A DNA stretch of 9,614 bases from Pelotomaculum sp. UBA5255 (GCA_002408725.1 DHTR01000088.1:1539-11152), one strand, 5' to 3'. Counted from the first letter of the stretch, positions 1-7,027 are shown. Numbers and translations are program-made. The notes: a model not told the origin generated them from the sequence alone.

Positions 1-2229
1 ATGGGATCCGGGATCTTCGGGGGTAACCAGGATCCCGCAGTTTTCCGCCCGGACCACCTCGGCGCCTTCCCCGTACTCCGACGCCACAACGGGCAGCGAC
101 ATAGCCATGTATTCGATCAACTTGGTGCCAATCCCCCAGCGATGCTTCAAAATGGGGGGAAAGGGTGTCCAGCCCACGTTGCTTCGGGCAAGGTACCCCA
201 TGACATCGGCGTAGCCCACCTGCCCTGTCACCTGGATCTTTCCCATTTTCTGAAGTTCGTTAATTTTCTCCCGGTAGCCGGGGGACAAGCCCTTGTAGCT
301 GACCCGTCCGACCAGCAGGCACTTAACTTCAGGAATTTTTCCCCGCACGAGGGGCATGGTTTCCAGGACCGTTTCCAGTCCGCGCTCCTTCCCTAAAACG
401 CCGACATAAATGACCACGGGCTCCCTTTCTGAGCCACTTTCAACAATTCCCGGATCATCCAGATATTGCTTGCCAAAGGAAGCATGTGGAAAATTGCGGA
501 CCACTTCCACAAGGCGGGCGCTGGAAAACTTCCGGGCCAGTTCCTCGTCAGCAGTAATCAACCCATTGAAGATCCCCGCCGAAACCCGCTCCAACCAATC
601 CACCAGGCGCGCCGCAGGTCCGCGAAGCGGGCTGGGAATCCATTCCCTGGTCCGGATCGTCACATCGTTATGCTCGTGGACATCATATACAACCTTCTGC
701 CGCTTCAACAATTTGAGAAAGATGCCAAGCGGAATTAATTCGGGGTCGTGAAAATGAAAAACGCCGGCTTTCGAACGCAAGGAGCGCACCGCCAGGCGCA
801 GCCAGTTTACCCAGCGGAAAAAACGCCGGTGGTATAATTTCAATCCATAGACCCGGATCCCGTCTACCTCCTTAAAGCTAAAAGAGGCCGGGGCATGTAG
901 TTCCACTCTGTAGTCATGGTTCAGCGTCACCGCTTCTTTGTAGAATATACGCGGGTCGTCCCAACGGTGCACTGAGCTCATCAGGAAAACCAGAGGTTTT
1001 TCCCGGAAGCCGGTCCGGTGCTCCACCAGTTGACCCGCAAGGACCAGTTCAGCGTCCAGCCGCTCCTGCCAGGTCCAAAAGTAACTGCTCGCGAAATCCC
1101 TTGCGTTTTGTCCCAGGCAGTCTCGTTTTTGTTCATCTCTAAGCAGGCTGACGATGACACGGTCCATCGAGGCAATCTCGTCCATTTCAACCAGCATACC
1201 GGTTACATTATCCTGAATAAGGTCACCTGTTGACCCGTTGTTTAAGGTTACGATGCATCTTCCCGAAATCATCGCCTCAAGCAGCGGGTTTCCGATATTA
1301 GCGGAATCATTGCAGGAAACAAAAACATCAGCCATGGCCAGATATTTGGGTACATTTCCATGTGAAACGGCCCCGGCAAACAAGACCCTTTCCTCGACCT
1401 TCAAGTCAGTCGCAAGGGATTTGAGTCGGGGATATTCCTCTCCTTCACCGACAACGACCAACCGTGTGTTGGGTTCCCGCCGGATGATGCCGGGCATGGC
1501 TCTAATGACGCGATCAATTCTCTTCCACTTGTGCAGGCGGTTCACAGTAAGAACTACCTTTTCCTCGCCGCTAAGTCCCAAACCCGTTTTAAAAGCCTGC
1601 GCGTCAAAACCGGGCGGTAAAGAAAAGCGCTTGCTAATCCCGTTCATCCAGAACTTAACCCGGGACAGATCAACGCCAAGGGATTGTAAAAGTTTATCCT
1701 CTTCCTGACCGTCATTGGTCATAATCAGCAAGTCGGACGGGGTTTTTAAGGCAAGGATTTGATCCCAGTATTTCAGCCGCCACAGCTTCTGACTTCTAAA
1801 ATAACCAATGGTTGTACCTTGAAACCTTGAAATAAACGGCTTCCTAAAAATTTTGCTCAGCAACCAGCCGCATGGTACGCCCAGGGTGTCGTAACCGTAA
1901 AACAGGTCAAATTTTTCACGGCGTGCAAGAAAGATCCCGTACACCAGCGCGATAATCTGAAAAATAATCCACCAGAGGGTTTTTGCCAGGTGACTGACGA
2001 CACGCCTGGAATAAAGGGCTTTGAGCCAGGGCAGGTCGAATCTGGTAATTCGGATCATGGGATGGACGTCATAGACAGAATCCCTGCTTTTGTTGCCGGT
2101 GAGAAAATGTACTTTCCAGCCCCCGTCCGCGTAACCCTTTAATGTTTGATACAGGGACTGAGCGCCCTTTCCAGTTCCCATTGACCAGATATCCAGGCCG
2201 GATATGATCAGCAGTGATTTTTTGTCCAA
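1..2229 (-). CDS. Tandem fused GT4 glycosyltransferase, 3' end beyond the left edge
   Basis: This single frame starts at TTG 2229-2227 and stays open to the left edge: 743 codons read with no stop. The start is chosen because GGGGGAGG (2241-2234) lies 4 nt upstream and the protein opens MDKKSLLIISGLDIW, a typical first beta strand. Residues about 1-398 form one GT4 glycosyltransferase. It has the nucleotide-binding strand VLTVNRLHKWKRIDR (227-240) and the GNPLLEAM motif, with E318 present but alanine (A310) where the first Glu of the E-x7-E motif normally sits. A very hydrophobic stretch (84-102) may dip into the membrane. From about residue 411 a second GT4 begins, with HFHDPEL (492-498), YDVHEHN (515-521) and KLIEYMA (703-709). 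About 50-100 residues are probably missing. By family, each half should move a sugar from a nucleotide donor to a growing lipid-linked glycan; donors and linkages are unknown. It is the last gene visible in the operon. Confidence 0.88.
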   Translation of the reverse strand, partial: MDKKSLLIISGLDIWSMGTGKGAQSLYQTLKGYADGGWKVHFLTGNKSRDSVYDVHPMIRITRFDLPWLKALYSRRVVSHLAKTLWWIIFQIIALVYGIFLARREKFDLFYGYDTLGVPCGWLLSKIFRKPFISRFQGTTIGYFRSQKLWRLKYWDQILALKTPSDLLIMTNDGQEEDKLLQSLGVDLSRVKFWMNGISKRFSLPPGFDAQAFKTGLGLSGEEKVVLTVNRLHKWKRIDRVIRAMPGIIRREPNTRLVVVGEGEEYPRLKSLATDLKVEERVLFAGAVSHGNVPKYLAMADVFVSCNDSANIGNPLLEAMISGRCIVTLNNGSTGDLIQDNVTGMLVEMDEIASMDRVIVSLLRDEQKRDCLGQNARDFASSYFWTWQERLDAELVLAGQLVEHRTGFREKPLVFLMSSVHRWDDPRIFYKEAVTLNHDYRVELHAPASFSFKEVDGIRVYGLKLYHRRFFRWVNWLRLAVRSLRSKAGVFHFHDPELIPLGIFLKLLKRQKVVYDVHEHNDVTIRTREWIPSPLRGPAARLVDWLERVSAGIFNGLITADEELARKFSSARLVEVVRNFPHASFGKQYLDDPGIVESGSEREPVVIYVGVLGKERGLETVLETMPLVRGKIPEVKCLLVGRVSYKGLSPGYREKINELQKMGKIQVTGQVGYADVMGYLARSNVGWTPFPPILKHRWGIGTKLIEYMAMSLPVVASEYGEGAEVVRAENCGILVTPEDPGSH

Positions 2230-2233
2230 GGAA

Positions 2234-2241
2234 CCTCCCCC
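2234..2241 (-). promoter_or_regulatory. Shine-Dalgarno deciding the TTG start of the fused glycosyltransferase
   Basis: The minus-strand sequence GGGGGAGG is followed by TTCC and then TTG. It is a strong anti-16S match. The spacing is slightly short but workable, and no better start lies near it. Confidence 0.7.
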
Positions 2242-2272
2242 TTTAATTTTAGCCTGAAAACTTCATATGTGC

Positions 2273-2297
2273 CCCGGTCCCCGTTGAGCGGGCCGGG
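2273..2297 (-). other. GC-rich hairpin in the only sizeable intergenic gap
   Basis: In the 80-nt gap after the deacetylase, the minus strand can fold as CCCGG-CCCG, loop CTCAA, CGGG, a GA bulge, then CCGGG. That gives nine G-C or C-G pairs with a five-base loop. No T-run follows on either strand, so it does not look like a standard intrinsic terminator. It could slow ribosomes or polymerase, or protect or process the message between the two cistrons. The structure is predicted by eye only. Confidence 0.4.
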
Positions 2298-2309
2298 AAC
2301 AAGCCCTGC

Positions 2310-2939
2310 TCAACTGACTACCAGGCGAATGAGGCTGTATAATTCCGCAAATTCAGCGTCTATTTGGGATCCCCTGGTCCTGGCCAGGCTTAACAAAAAC
2401 GTCTCGCCGCAGTATGGCCTGTGCGCCTGGGAGTGGTAGCAGGCCAGGGCGGCAGCCTTTTTCTGGAGATGGGGTTCTTGCAGGATGATAAAGCTGTTGT
2501 TCCTGAAGTAAAGGTTATTCCAGGGCAATTCATAGCCCAGGATAGATATCTGCTTAAAGGCCCGGATCCCTTCCAGGGCAATTGTTTGGTGGTCCTGATG
2601 AATATCTTCCAGGGCCGGGAGCAGGACCAGGTCAGGTTTCAACTCTCTTCGCAGGACAATAATATTCTCCAGAATCTCCTGGCGGTAGGCAGGAAATTCC
2701 CGGACCGGGAAATCATACCTAACCAGGTTTCCTGCGGGGATGCCTATGGCAGAGGTCGCGGCTTTCCATTCCCGGACCAGGGTATCGGGTGGGCAGCTTT
2801 TCGGCAGCGACCTGGCAGCCGCGGAAAATGCAGCCTGAAAAACTTCCCTGCCTTCTTCCAGGAATCTGGCCACGGCGCCGCCGCAGCCCAACTCGCCGTC
2901 ATCGGTATGCGGAGCCAGCACTAAAATCCGCTTAAACAC
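2310..2939 (-). CDS. PIG-L/LmbE-family N-acetyl sugar deacetylase
   Basis: This is a zinc-dependent deacetylase of the PIG-L/LmbE family (relatives include MshB and BshB), which removes acetyl groups from N-acetylglucosamine-type sugars. The signature PHTDDGE spans residues 10-16, where H11 and D14 would bind zinc and D13 act as general base. HQDH (114-117) supplies the third ligand, H117. At about 209 residues it has normal family length, with no signal peptide or membrane segment, so it should be cytoplasmic. The start chosen is GTG 2939, because GGGAG (2952-2948) lies 8 nt upstream. In-frame GTG 2948 and ATG 2945 lack a well-spaced ribosome site. It overlaps the end of the preceding glycosyltransferase by 8 nt, suggesting translational coupling. 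Between glycosyltransferases it probably deacetylates a sugar nucleotide or lipid-linked intermediate of the polysaccharide; the substrate is inferred from context only. Confidence 0.9.
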   Translation of the reverse strand: MFKRILVLAPHTDDGELGCGGAVARFLEEGREVFQAAFSAAARSLPKSCPPDTLVREWKAATSAIGIPAGNLVRYDFPVREFPAYRQEILENIIVLRRELKPDLVLLPALEDIHQDHQTIALEGIRAFKQISILGYELPWNNLYFRNNSFIILQEPHLQKKAAALACYHSQAHRPYCGETFLLSLARTRGSQIDAEFAELYSLIRLVVS

Positions 2940-4140
2940 AGGCATCACTCCCGGCTTGCAGAGACCGGTAAATACTGATCAGCTTCCGGGCACTACAGGT
3001 CCAGGTATATTCCCGCAGCACCGTGTCCCTGGCCCGGGCGCCCAACTCTCCGGCGAAGCCCCCGTCTTTTAGCAGGGCGAAGATAGCGGAGGCCAAATCG
3101 CCTTGGTCAGCCGGCTCAACCAGTAAACCGTTGACTCCGCTGCGGATAACATCTGAAATACCCTGTCCCTTAACACCAATGACAGGTTTACCGTGGGCCA
3201 TGGCCTCCAGGTAGACGATCCCAAAGCCCTCACTCCAGCTGGGCAGCACAAACAAATCACAAACAGACATATATTCCATGACCGTGTTGTGGGGCAGGGG
3301 CGCAATAATTTCAACCGCTTCCCCAATTCCCAGTTCCCTGGCCAGGTTTAGGAGGTTTTCCCTCTCCTCCCCCCCGCCGATAATCAGGAGGACAACTTGA
3401 TTGAACTGCTCCTTTACGGCTTTAAAAGCACGTAAAGTTAAATCGTGGCCTTTGGTCTTTCTCAGGCTCCCCACGGAAAGAATGATTTTGCGTTCACGGT
3501 ATTTTTCCCTGAGAGGGCTGTAGCCTCGATAAAGTTCATCCGGGTTAAACCCGTTGCCGACAACTTTGATTTTGCCGTGCTCACCAAGATAGCGCCTGCA
3601 CGCTTCCGCAAGCTTTTGGCTTACGTTTACCACCACCCCGGCGGAATGCAGCGCTTCCAGAATGATTTTGCGGTGCCTAACGCTTCGGGTTACCGTATCC
3701 TGCAGGTCCCGGCCATGAATGGTAATAATCAGAGGCTTTTTAAAAACCCGGCTGAAAATCATACCCGCGTACCCGTCCGGAAGGACTGTGTGGGCATGGA
3801 TCAGATCAAAAGGCCAGACCCCTCTGAGCGCCTCAATAAGCTTCCTGGTTCCGTGGTAATAAAACCAACCGCTATATTCGAAAAACAGGTTTCGCGGTAG
3901 AAGTAGGTAGCGCGGGTGGAATACCTCCACCTGCCCCTCATCCACCACCGCCGGAACGCCGGCGTACCCCCTCCATTTCTTTACCAGAAAACGAAGCGGG
4001 GCCGGGGCGGCGGGCACGGGGGACACCACCTTGACCTGGCTCCCCAACTGCGCCAGGCTGGAAACCTGGGCTTTGACAAAACTGCCTCGAAGGGGGTTCT
4101 GCTCATTTGGATAAAGATTGGACAGGCACAGAACTCGCAA
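2932..4140 (-). CDS. GT4-family glycosyltransferase
   Basis: This is a complete GT4 (GT-B fold, retaining) glycosyltransferase of about 402 residues, normal for the family. It opens with MRVLCLSNLYP and a glycine-bearing loop (NPLRGSF). HAHTVLPDGYAG follows at about 115-126, then IHGRD (141-145), the donor-domain strand LSVGSLRKTKGHD (221-233) and an intact E-x7-E motif, EGFGIVYLE, with E304 and E312. It would transfer a sugar from a nucleotide donor to a lipid-linked acceptor at the inner face of the membrane; the sugar cannot be named. The TTG start at 4140 is preferred because AAGGAG (4152-4147) lies 6 nt upstream and the methionine then falls just before the first beta strand. A longer GTG start at 4164 would add eight hydrophilic residues and has no evident ribosome site. 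The TTG lies 1 nt past the stop of the upstream membrane-protein gene. Confidence 0.93.
   Translation of the reverse strand: MRVLCLSNLYPNEQNPLRGSFVKAQVSSLAQLGSQVKVVSPVPAAPAPLRFLVKKWRGYAGVPAVVDEGQVEVFHPRYLLLPRNLFFEYSGWFYYHGTRKLIEALRGVWPFDLIHAHTVLPDGYAGMIFSRVFKKPLIITIHGRDLQDTVTRSVRHRKIILEALHSAGVVVNVSQKLAEACRRYLGEHGKIKVVGNGFNPDELYRGYSPLREKYRERKIILSVGSLRKTKGHDLTLRAFKAVKEQFNQVVLLIIGGGEERENLLNLARELGIGEAVEIIAPLPHNTVMEYMSVCDLFVLPSWSEGFGIVYLEAMAHGKPVIGVKGQGISDVIRSGVNGLLVEPADQGDLASAIFALLKDGGFAGELGARARDTVLREYTWTCSARKLISIYRSLQAGSDACV
2948..2952 (-). promoter_or_regulatory. Shine-Dalgarno deciding the GTG start of the deacetylase
   Basis: GGGAG followed by the 8-nt spacer TGATGCCT and GTG. It sits inside the last codons of the upstream glycosyltransferase gene. 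The in-frame ATG at 2945 is only 2 nt from it, too close to be used. Confidence 0.55.
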
Positions 4141-4141
4141 T

Positions 4142-5446
4142 TTATTCTCCTTTTTTGGGGTCACAGTGGATGGCGTTGATGTTATACAGGTTTACTACAC
4201 AAAGGGCGATGCCAAAGAAGATCCACATGACCCGGCTGTAGACCAGGCTACTGGAACTAACCGCTGCAACCGGAAAGCCAACCAGGGCAACCAGGGCGCT
4301 TTCAGCCAGGATCTTCGGCACACCCGGACCCGCCCGTGTGGCTACTACGTACAGTTGAACCAGGAGTTTACAAAAAAAAGCGATATACAAGACAAAAACA
4401 AAGATACCGTAGTTGACCAGGATTTCCAACCACCAGTTATGCAGGGCAAGAAGCAGGAATGTATCCGTTTGATATTTTTTCAGATGCTCTTCAGCGTTTC
4501 CGGGGCCCACACCCATCAAGCTATGTTGGTTTAATTCGACAAGTGCATTTTTCATTAGAATCATTCTGGCCGAGTTTTCTCCACCGGCATGCTCAAGAGA
4601 TAGAAGGTGGTGCCGGGCAATTCTATACTGTCTCTTGATTTGGTAGTCCAGCCTGGGATAAATGCTTGTCAGGACCAGACCCAGGACGGCTAAAGCGGTT
4701 ATCAGGGCCAGGACGTTTCTAAAAGCTCTCCACTTCCCCTGAATCAGGTAAACAATCACTGTGGCAAGCAGGATCAAGGCCACTGCAATCAGGTTGGCCC
4801 TGGACCCCGCATTGACGATCAGAAAAAATCCTGTTCCCGCGCACGCTAATAAACCAAGCGCCGGCAGCGCGGTTTTGAACCTGCCTAACAGATATTTTGC
4901 TGAAATGATCAGGAAGGGCAAATACAAAGCCAGGTAGGTGGCCAGATCATTTGGATTTTTGAAGACGCCCCGCGGTATTTTCGAGATTACGCCTGCTTCG
5001 AAAATGAATCCTGCCGTTTTCAGGTGCAGGCCTGTTTGATGCTCCCAGATTCCCACAGATATAATGATTATGAAAATCGCCACCAGGGTGTATAGAAGTA
5101 TTTTCAGGTCTTTTTCAGCACGGAAATAAAAGATGCTAAAGCCAATCAAGCACAGTCCGGAAAACAGGTACCAGAGGTTCTGGAACCCGTCCTGGATGTT
5201 ATCCGCCCACAGCAGGGAAAGCAAGGCCCAGCTTAGCCAGACCAAAAAAAATATAAAATACGGCTTCATTTGGGGGCTTGTGTTGAAATTCAGTTTCCGG
5301 ATTGTAAGGAAAAAGCAAAAAAGGAGCAGGTGCAGAAAAAAGAGTATTTTAAAAGCGAATATTCCCGGGTGAGCATTTGCAGCCAAAAGCGGGCCGAAAA
5401 AGGCAGTCACCAGGGTGGCTAGCCACAGCCACTTCATGAACTTCAT
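4142..5446 (-). CDS. O-antigen polymerase/ligase-family membrane protein (Wzy or WaaL type)
   Basis: This is a polytopic membrane protein of about 434 residues with some ten or more hydrophobic segments. It matches the O-antigen ligase/polymerase superfamily (PF04932). Visible hallmarks are NAGSRANL (212-219), the large loop with NSAR (291-294), LMGVGPGN (310-317) and the HN pair at 336-337, followed by further membrane helices. Members either polymerise undecaprenyl-linked repeat units (Wzy) or transfer glycan to a final acceptor (WaaL, or glycoprotein ligases). Sequence alone does not separate these. Next to a flippase, and with no other family member in the window, polymerase is the simpler reading. 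The ATG at 5446 starts MKFMKWLWLA, directly before the first helix. An alternative TTG at 5500, with TGAGGT 10 nt upstream, would add an 18-residue charged extension and overlap the flippase gene by 22 nt. Confidence 0.9.
   Translation of the reverse strand: MKFMKWLWLATLVTAFFGPLLAANAHPGIFAFKILFFLHLLLFCFFLTIRKLNFNTSPQMKPYFIFFLVWLSWALLSLLWADNIQDGFQNLWYLFSGLCLIGFSIFYFRAEKDLKILLYTLVAIFIIIISVGIWEHQTGLHLKTAGFIFEAGVISKIPRGVFKNPNDLATYLALYLPFLIISAKYLLGRFKTALPALGLLACAGTGFFLIVNAGSRANLIAVALILLATVIVYLIQGKWRAFRNVLALITALAVLGLVLTSIYPRLDYQIKRQYRIARHHLLSLEHAGGENSARMILMKNALVELNQHSLMGVGPGNAEEHLKKYQTDTFLLLALHNWWLEILVNYGIFVFVLYIAFFCKLLVQLYVVATRAGPGVPKILAESALVALVGFPVAAVSSSSLVYSRVMWIFFGIALCVVNLYNINAIHCDPKKGE
4147..4152 (-). 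promoter_or_regulatory. Shine-Dalgarno deciding the TTG start of the GT4 gene
   Basis: AAGGAG followed by AATAAA and TTG, an ideal 6-nt spacer. The site lies in the last codons of the upstream gene, whose TAA is part of the spacer, so initiation and termination are adjacent. Confidence 0.65.
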
Positions 5447-5457
5447 GATTTTATCAT
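5443..5457 (-). other. Four-codon SD-bearing mini-ORF overlapping the polymerase/ligase start
   Basis: AAGGGG (5469-5464) is spaced 6 nt from ATG 5457, which opens a frame reading M-I-K-S-stop. Its TGA overlaps the in-frame ATG of the polymerase/ligase gene as ATGA. The larger gene's ATG lies 17 nt from that SD, too far for direct use, so ribosomes may initiate on the mini-ORF and re-initiate at the overlap. If the real start is TTG 5500, this element has no role. Confidence 0.25.
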
Positions 5458-5478
5458 TCTGGTCCCCTTCGCTTCTTT

Positions 5479-6963
5479 TTACACTGGCTTTCGCAAACAA
5501 TCAAGCGTCGACCTCACTCTCTTTTTGATCTGTTCTATTTCACTGGTTGAAAGCAGCTTCGTCCTGACAGCAAGCCATGTGAAAATTAAAAGGTAGATAA
5601 CACTGTTTACTGTCAATGAAATAAACCAGTTGCCCAAAAATAGTTTGATGACCAGGGGCGCCAGCCCGGCTGCCAGGGATACTGCAAGGATCTGGCCAGA
5701 GACTTTCCATGGATAAACATTCTTAAAGGAGCAGTTTAGAACAGAACAAATCTTCCCGAGTTGTAGGAATACCATGACGTAAATGCCGGTGACTGTTGCC
5801 AGGGCGGCTCCCCAGACACCCCATAATTGAATCATGATCAAGTTTAAGGCTACGGCAATGACTACGGTATATACCGAGTAGTACATGATCACCCTGGAAA
5901 GCCCTGCAGCCAGCAATACAGAGCCGAACGTGGTGACCCTGGGAGGGAGTGTCAGCAGGTAGATTTGAAAAATACCCGTGCTTTCAAGGTATTTTTCAGA
6001 ATACAAAAGAACCAGGAACTCCCTGGAGAAAATAAAGAGAAAGACCATCATCGGTAGAATGATCAGGGAAACTTTGCGAATTGATCGGTGCCACAGTGCC
6101 AAAAGCTCCGCGAAATTGCCCCGGCCGTATAAGACCACAAGTTCCGGCATCAGAACTGACATGACCGCCGCATTAAGGATCCTGGCAATGGGCAGTTCCA
6201 TTGCGCCGTTGGCATAGATGGCAAACTCCCGGGCTGTAAAGTAACCGGAAATAATCAGTTTGTCGATTTGTCGGCTGAAAGCTCCCACCAGTGAAGATAA
6301 CCCGATGGGTACGGTAAACCTGAGCTGCTCCAGGATATTCTGATGTTTAAAAAACAGCGGTACGGAGAAAAAAGGGCGAAAGATCATGAAAGAAAGGGCA
6401 ATAAATTCAGCGATATAATACAAGAGCAGGCTTTTAAAAATATTTTCCAAGGAAGGCTGTACGTAAATTGAAATTAAGATTACGGCAAACCTGGCCAGGG
6501 TTGCCAACGTCAACATGACCGCTGCATAGACCGCCTTTTTAATACAGATGTATAGGTTGTGATAGTACGACGTCGGCATGGTCAAAAGCGGAACCAGGGA
6601 AAATATTTTAATCACCTGAGTGAGGGCCGGGTTATTAAACTTGGAGCCAAAAAAGCCTGCCCCGGCGTATAAAAAAATTGCAAACAGAAAACCCAGGCTA
6701 AAAAGCCCGAAATAGGTCTGAAAAATAAATGTTTTTTGCTGTTCAAGCTCAAACCTCGGTACGAAGTAGTTGACACTGGTTGCAATCCCAAGGGTAAACA
6801 AGGGAATCAAGGTGTAATACAAAAGCCAGACCTGCCGGTAGGTTCCGTAGTCTTCCATCGTAAGTACACGGGATAAGATCATCCCGAGCACGAGGAGGGT
6901 GAATACATCCATCGTCTTGGCAATTGTCAACAGTAAGGCCTGGTAGCTTAAGCTGTTCTTCAT
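5479..6963 (-). CDS. Wzx-type polysaccharide flippase (MOP superfamily)
   Basis: This protein of 494 residues is almost wholly made of hydrophobic helices, probably 12-14, consistent with MOP-superfamily polysaccharide transporters (Wzx/RfbX, PF01943 or PF13440). It begins MKNSLSYQALLLTIAKTMDV, followed by SRVLTMEDYGTYRQVW, a pattern common in these transporters: an amphipathic start, then an L-x-x-x-x-YG-x-Y/F loop. Its role would be to move undecaprenyl-linked oligosaccharide units from the cytoplasmic to the outer membrane leaflet. ATG 6963 is the only workable start: the frame closes at a TAA shortly upstream and no ATG, GTG or TTG lies between. The ATG has only a weak GAAG-like sequence before it, while a short SD-bearing reading frame ends 7 nt upstream. 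Repeat-unit specificity cannot be read from the sequence. Confidence 0.93.
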   Translation of the reverse strand: MKNSLSYQALLLTIAKTMDVFTLLVLGMILSRVLTMEDYGTYRQVWLLYYTLIPLFTLGIATSVNYFVPRFELEQQKTFIFQTYFGLFSLGFLFAIFLYAGAGFFGSKFNNPALTQVIKIFSLVPLLTMPTSYYHNLYICIKKAVYAAVMLTLATLARFAVILISIYVQPSLENIFKSLLLYYIAEFIALSFMIFRPFFSVPLFFKHQNILEQLRFTVPIGLSSLVGAFSRQIDKLIISGYFTAREFAIYANGAMELPIARILNAAVMSVLMPELVVLYGRGNFAELLALWHRSIRKVSLIILPMMVFLFIFSREFLVLLYSEKYLESTGIFQIYLLTLPPRVTTFGSVLLAAGLSRVIMYYSVYTVVIAVALNLIMIQLWGVWGAALATVTGIYVMVFLQLGKICSVLNCSFKNVYPWKVSGQILAVSLAAGLAPLVIKLFLGNWFISLTVNSVIYLLIFTWLAVRTKLLSTSEIEQIKKRVRSTLDCLRKPV

Positions 6964-6970
6964 AGCAGCT

Positions 6971-7021
6971 TCAGGCGTCCAGGAGAACTTTTACAACCAG
7001 GCGGACAGTATCTTCCGTCAT
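6971..7021 (-). CDS. Possible 16-residue leader or coupling peptide ahead of the flippase
   Basis: Between the dehydrogenase and flippase genes, ATG 7021 begins a 16-codon frame, MTEDTVRLVVKVLLDA, ending in TGA 7 nt before the flippase ATG. Its ribosome site, GGAGG (7032-7028) with a 6-nt spacer, is among the best in the window, whereas the flippase has almost none. I do not recognise the peptide. It could be a translated leader that delivers ribosomes to the flippase start, a small membrane-associated peptide, or a chance frame. Confidence 0.35.
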   Translation of the reverse strand: MTEDTVRLVVKVLLDA

Positions 7022-7027
7022 TTCCGG

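Noticed and set aside
1238..1708. Plus-strand reading frame of 156 codons
   Set aside because: It lies fully antisense to the well-supported fused glycosyltransferase, is rich in Ser, Thr and Arg with no recognisable motif, and has no family features.
2249..2266. Mini-ORF M-K-F-S-G in the gap before the fused glycosyltransferase
   Set aside because: It has no usable SD (the G-rich sequence before it belongs to the hairpin), and the following gene has its own strong SD, so coupling is not needed.
2230..2309. Intrinsic terminator or new promoter in the 80-nt gap
   Set aside because: The hairpin lacks a U-tract in either direction, and I see no well-spaced -35/-10 pair; the AT-rich stretch just before the SD is short.
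2421..2924. Plus-strand reading frame of 167 codons
   Set aside because: It is an antisense shadow of the deacetylase gene, whose zinc motifs prove the minus strand is coding.
3480..3675. Repeated AGAATGATTTTGCG at about 3480 and 3660
   Set aside because: Both copies encode the short string RKIIL in different parts of the same GT4 domain. Two chance copies of about 14 nt do not make a repeat family.
3445..3900. Plus-strand reading frame of 151 codons
   Set aside because: It is antisense to the GT4 gene with its intact E-x7-E motif; the frame is open only because of the coding strand's codon bias.
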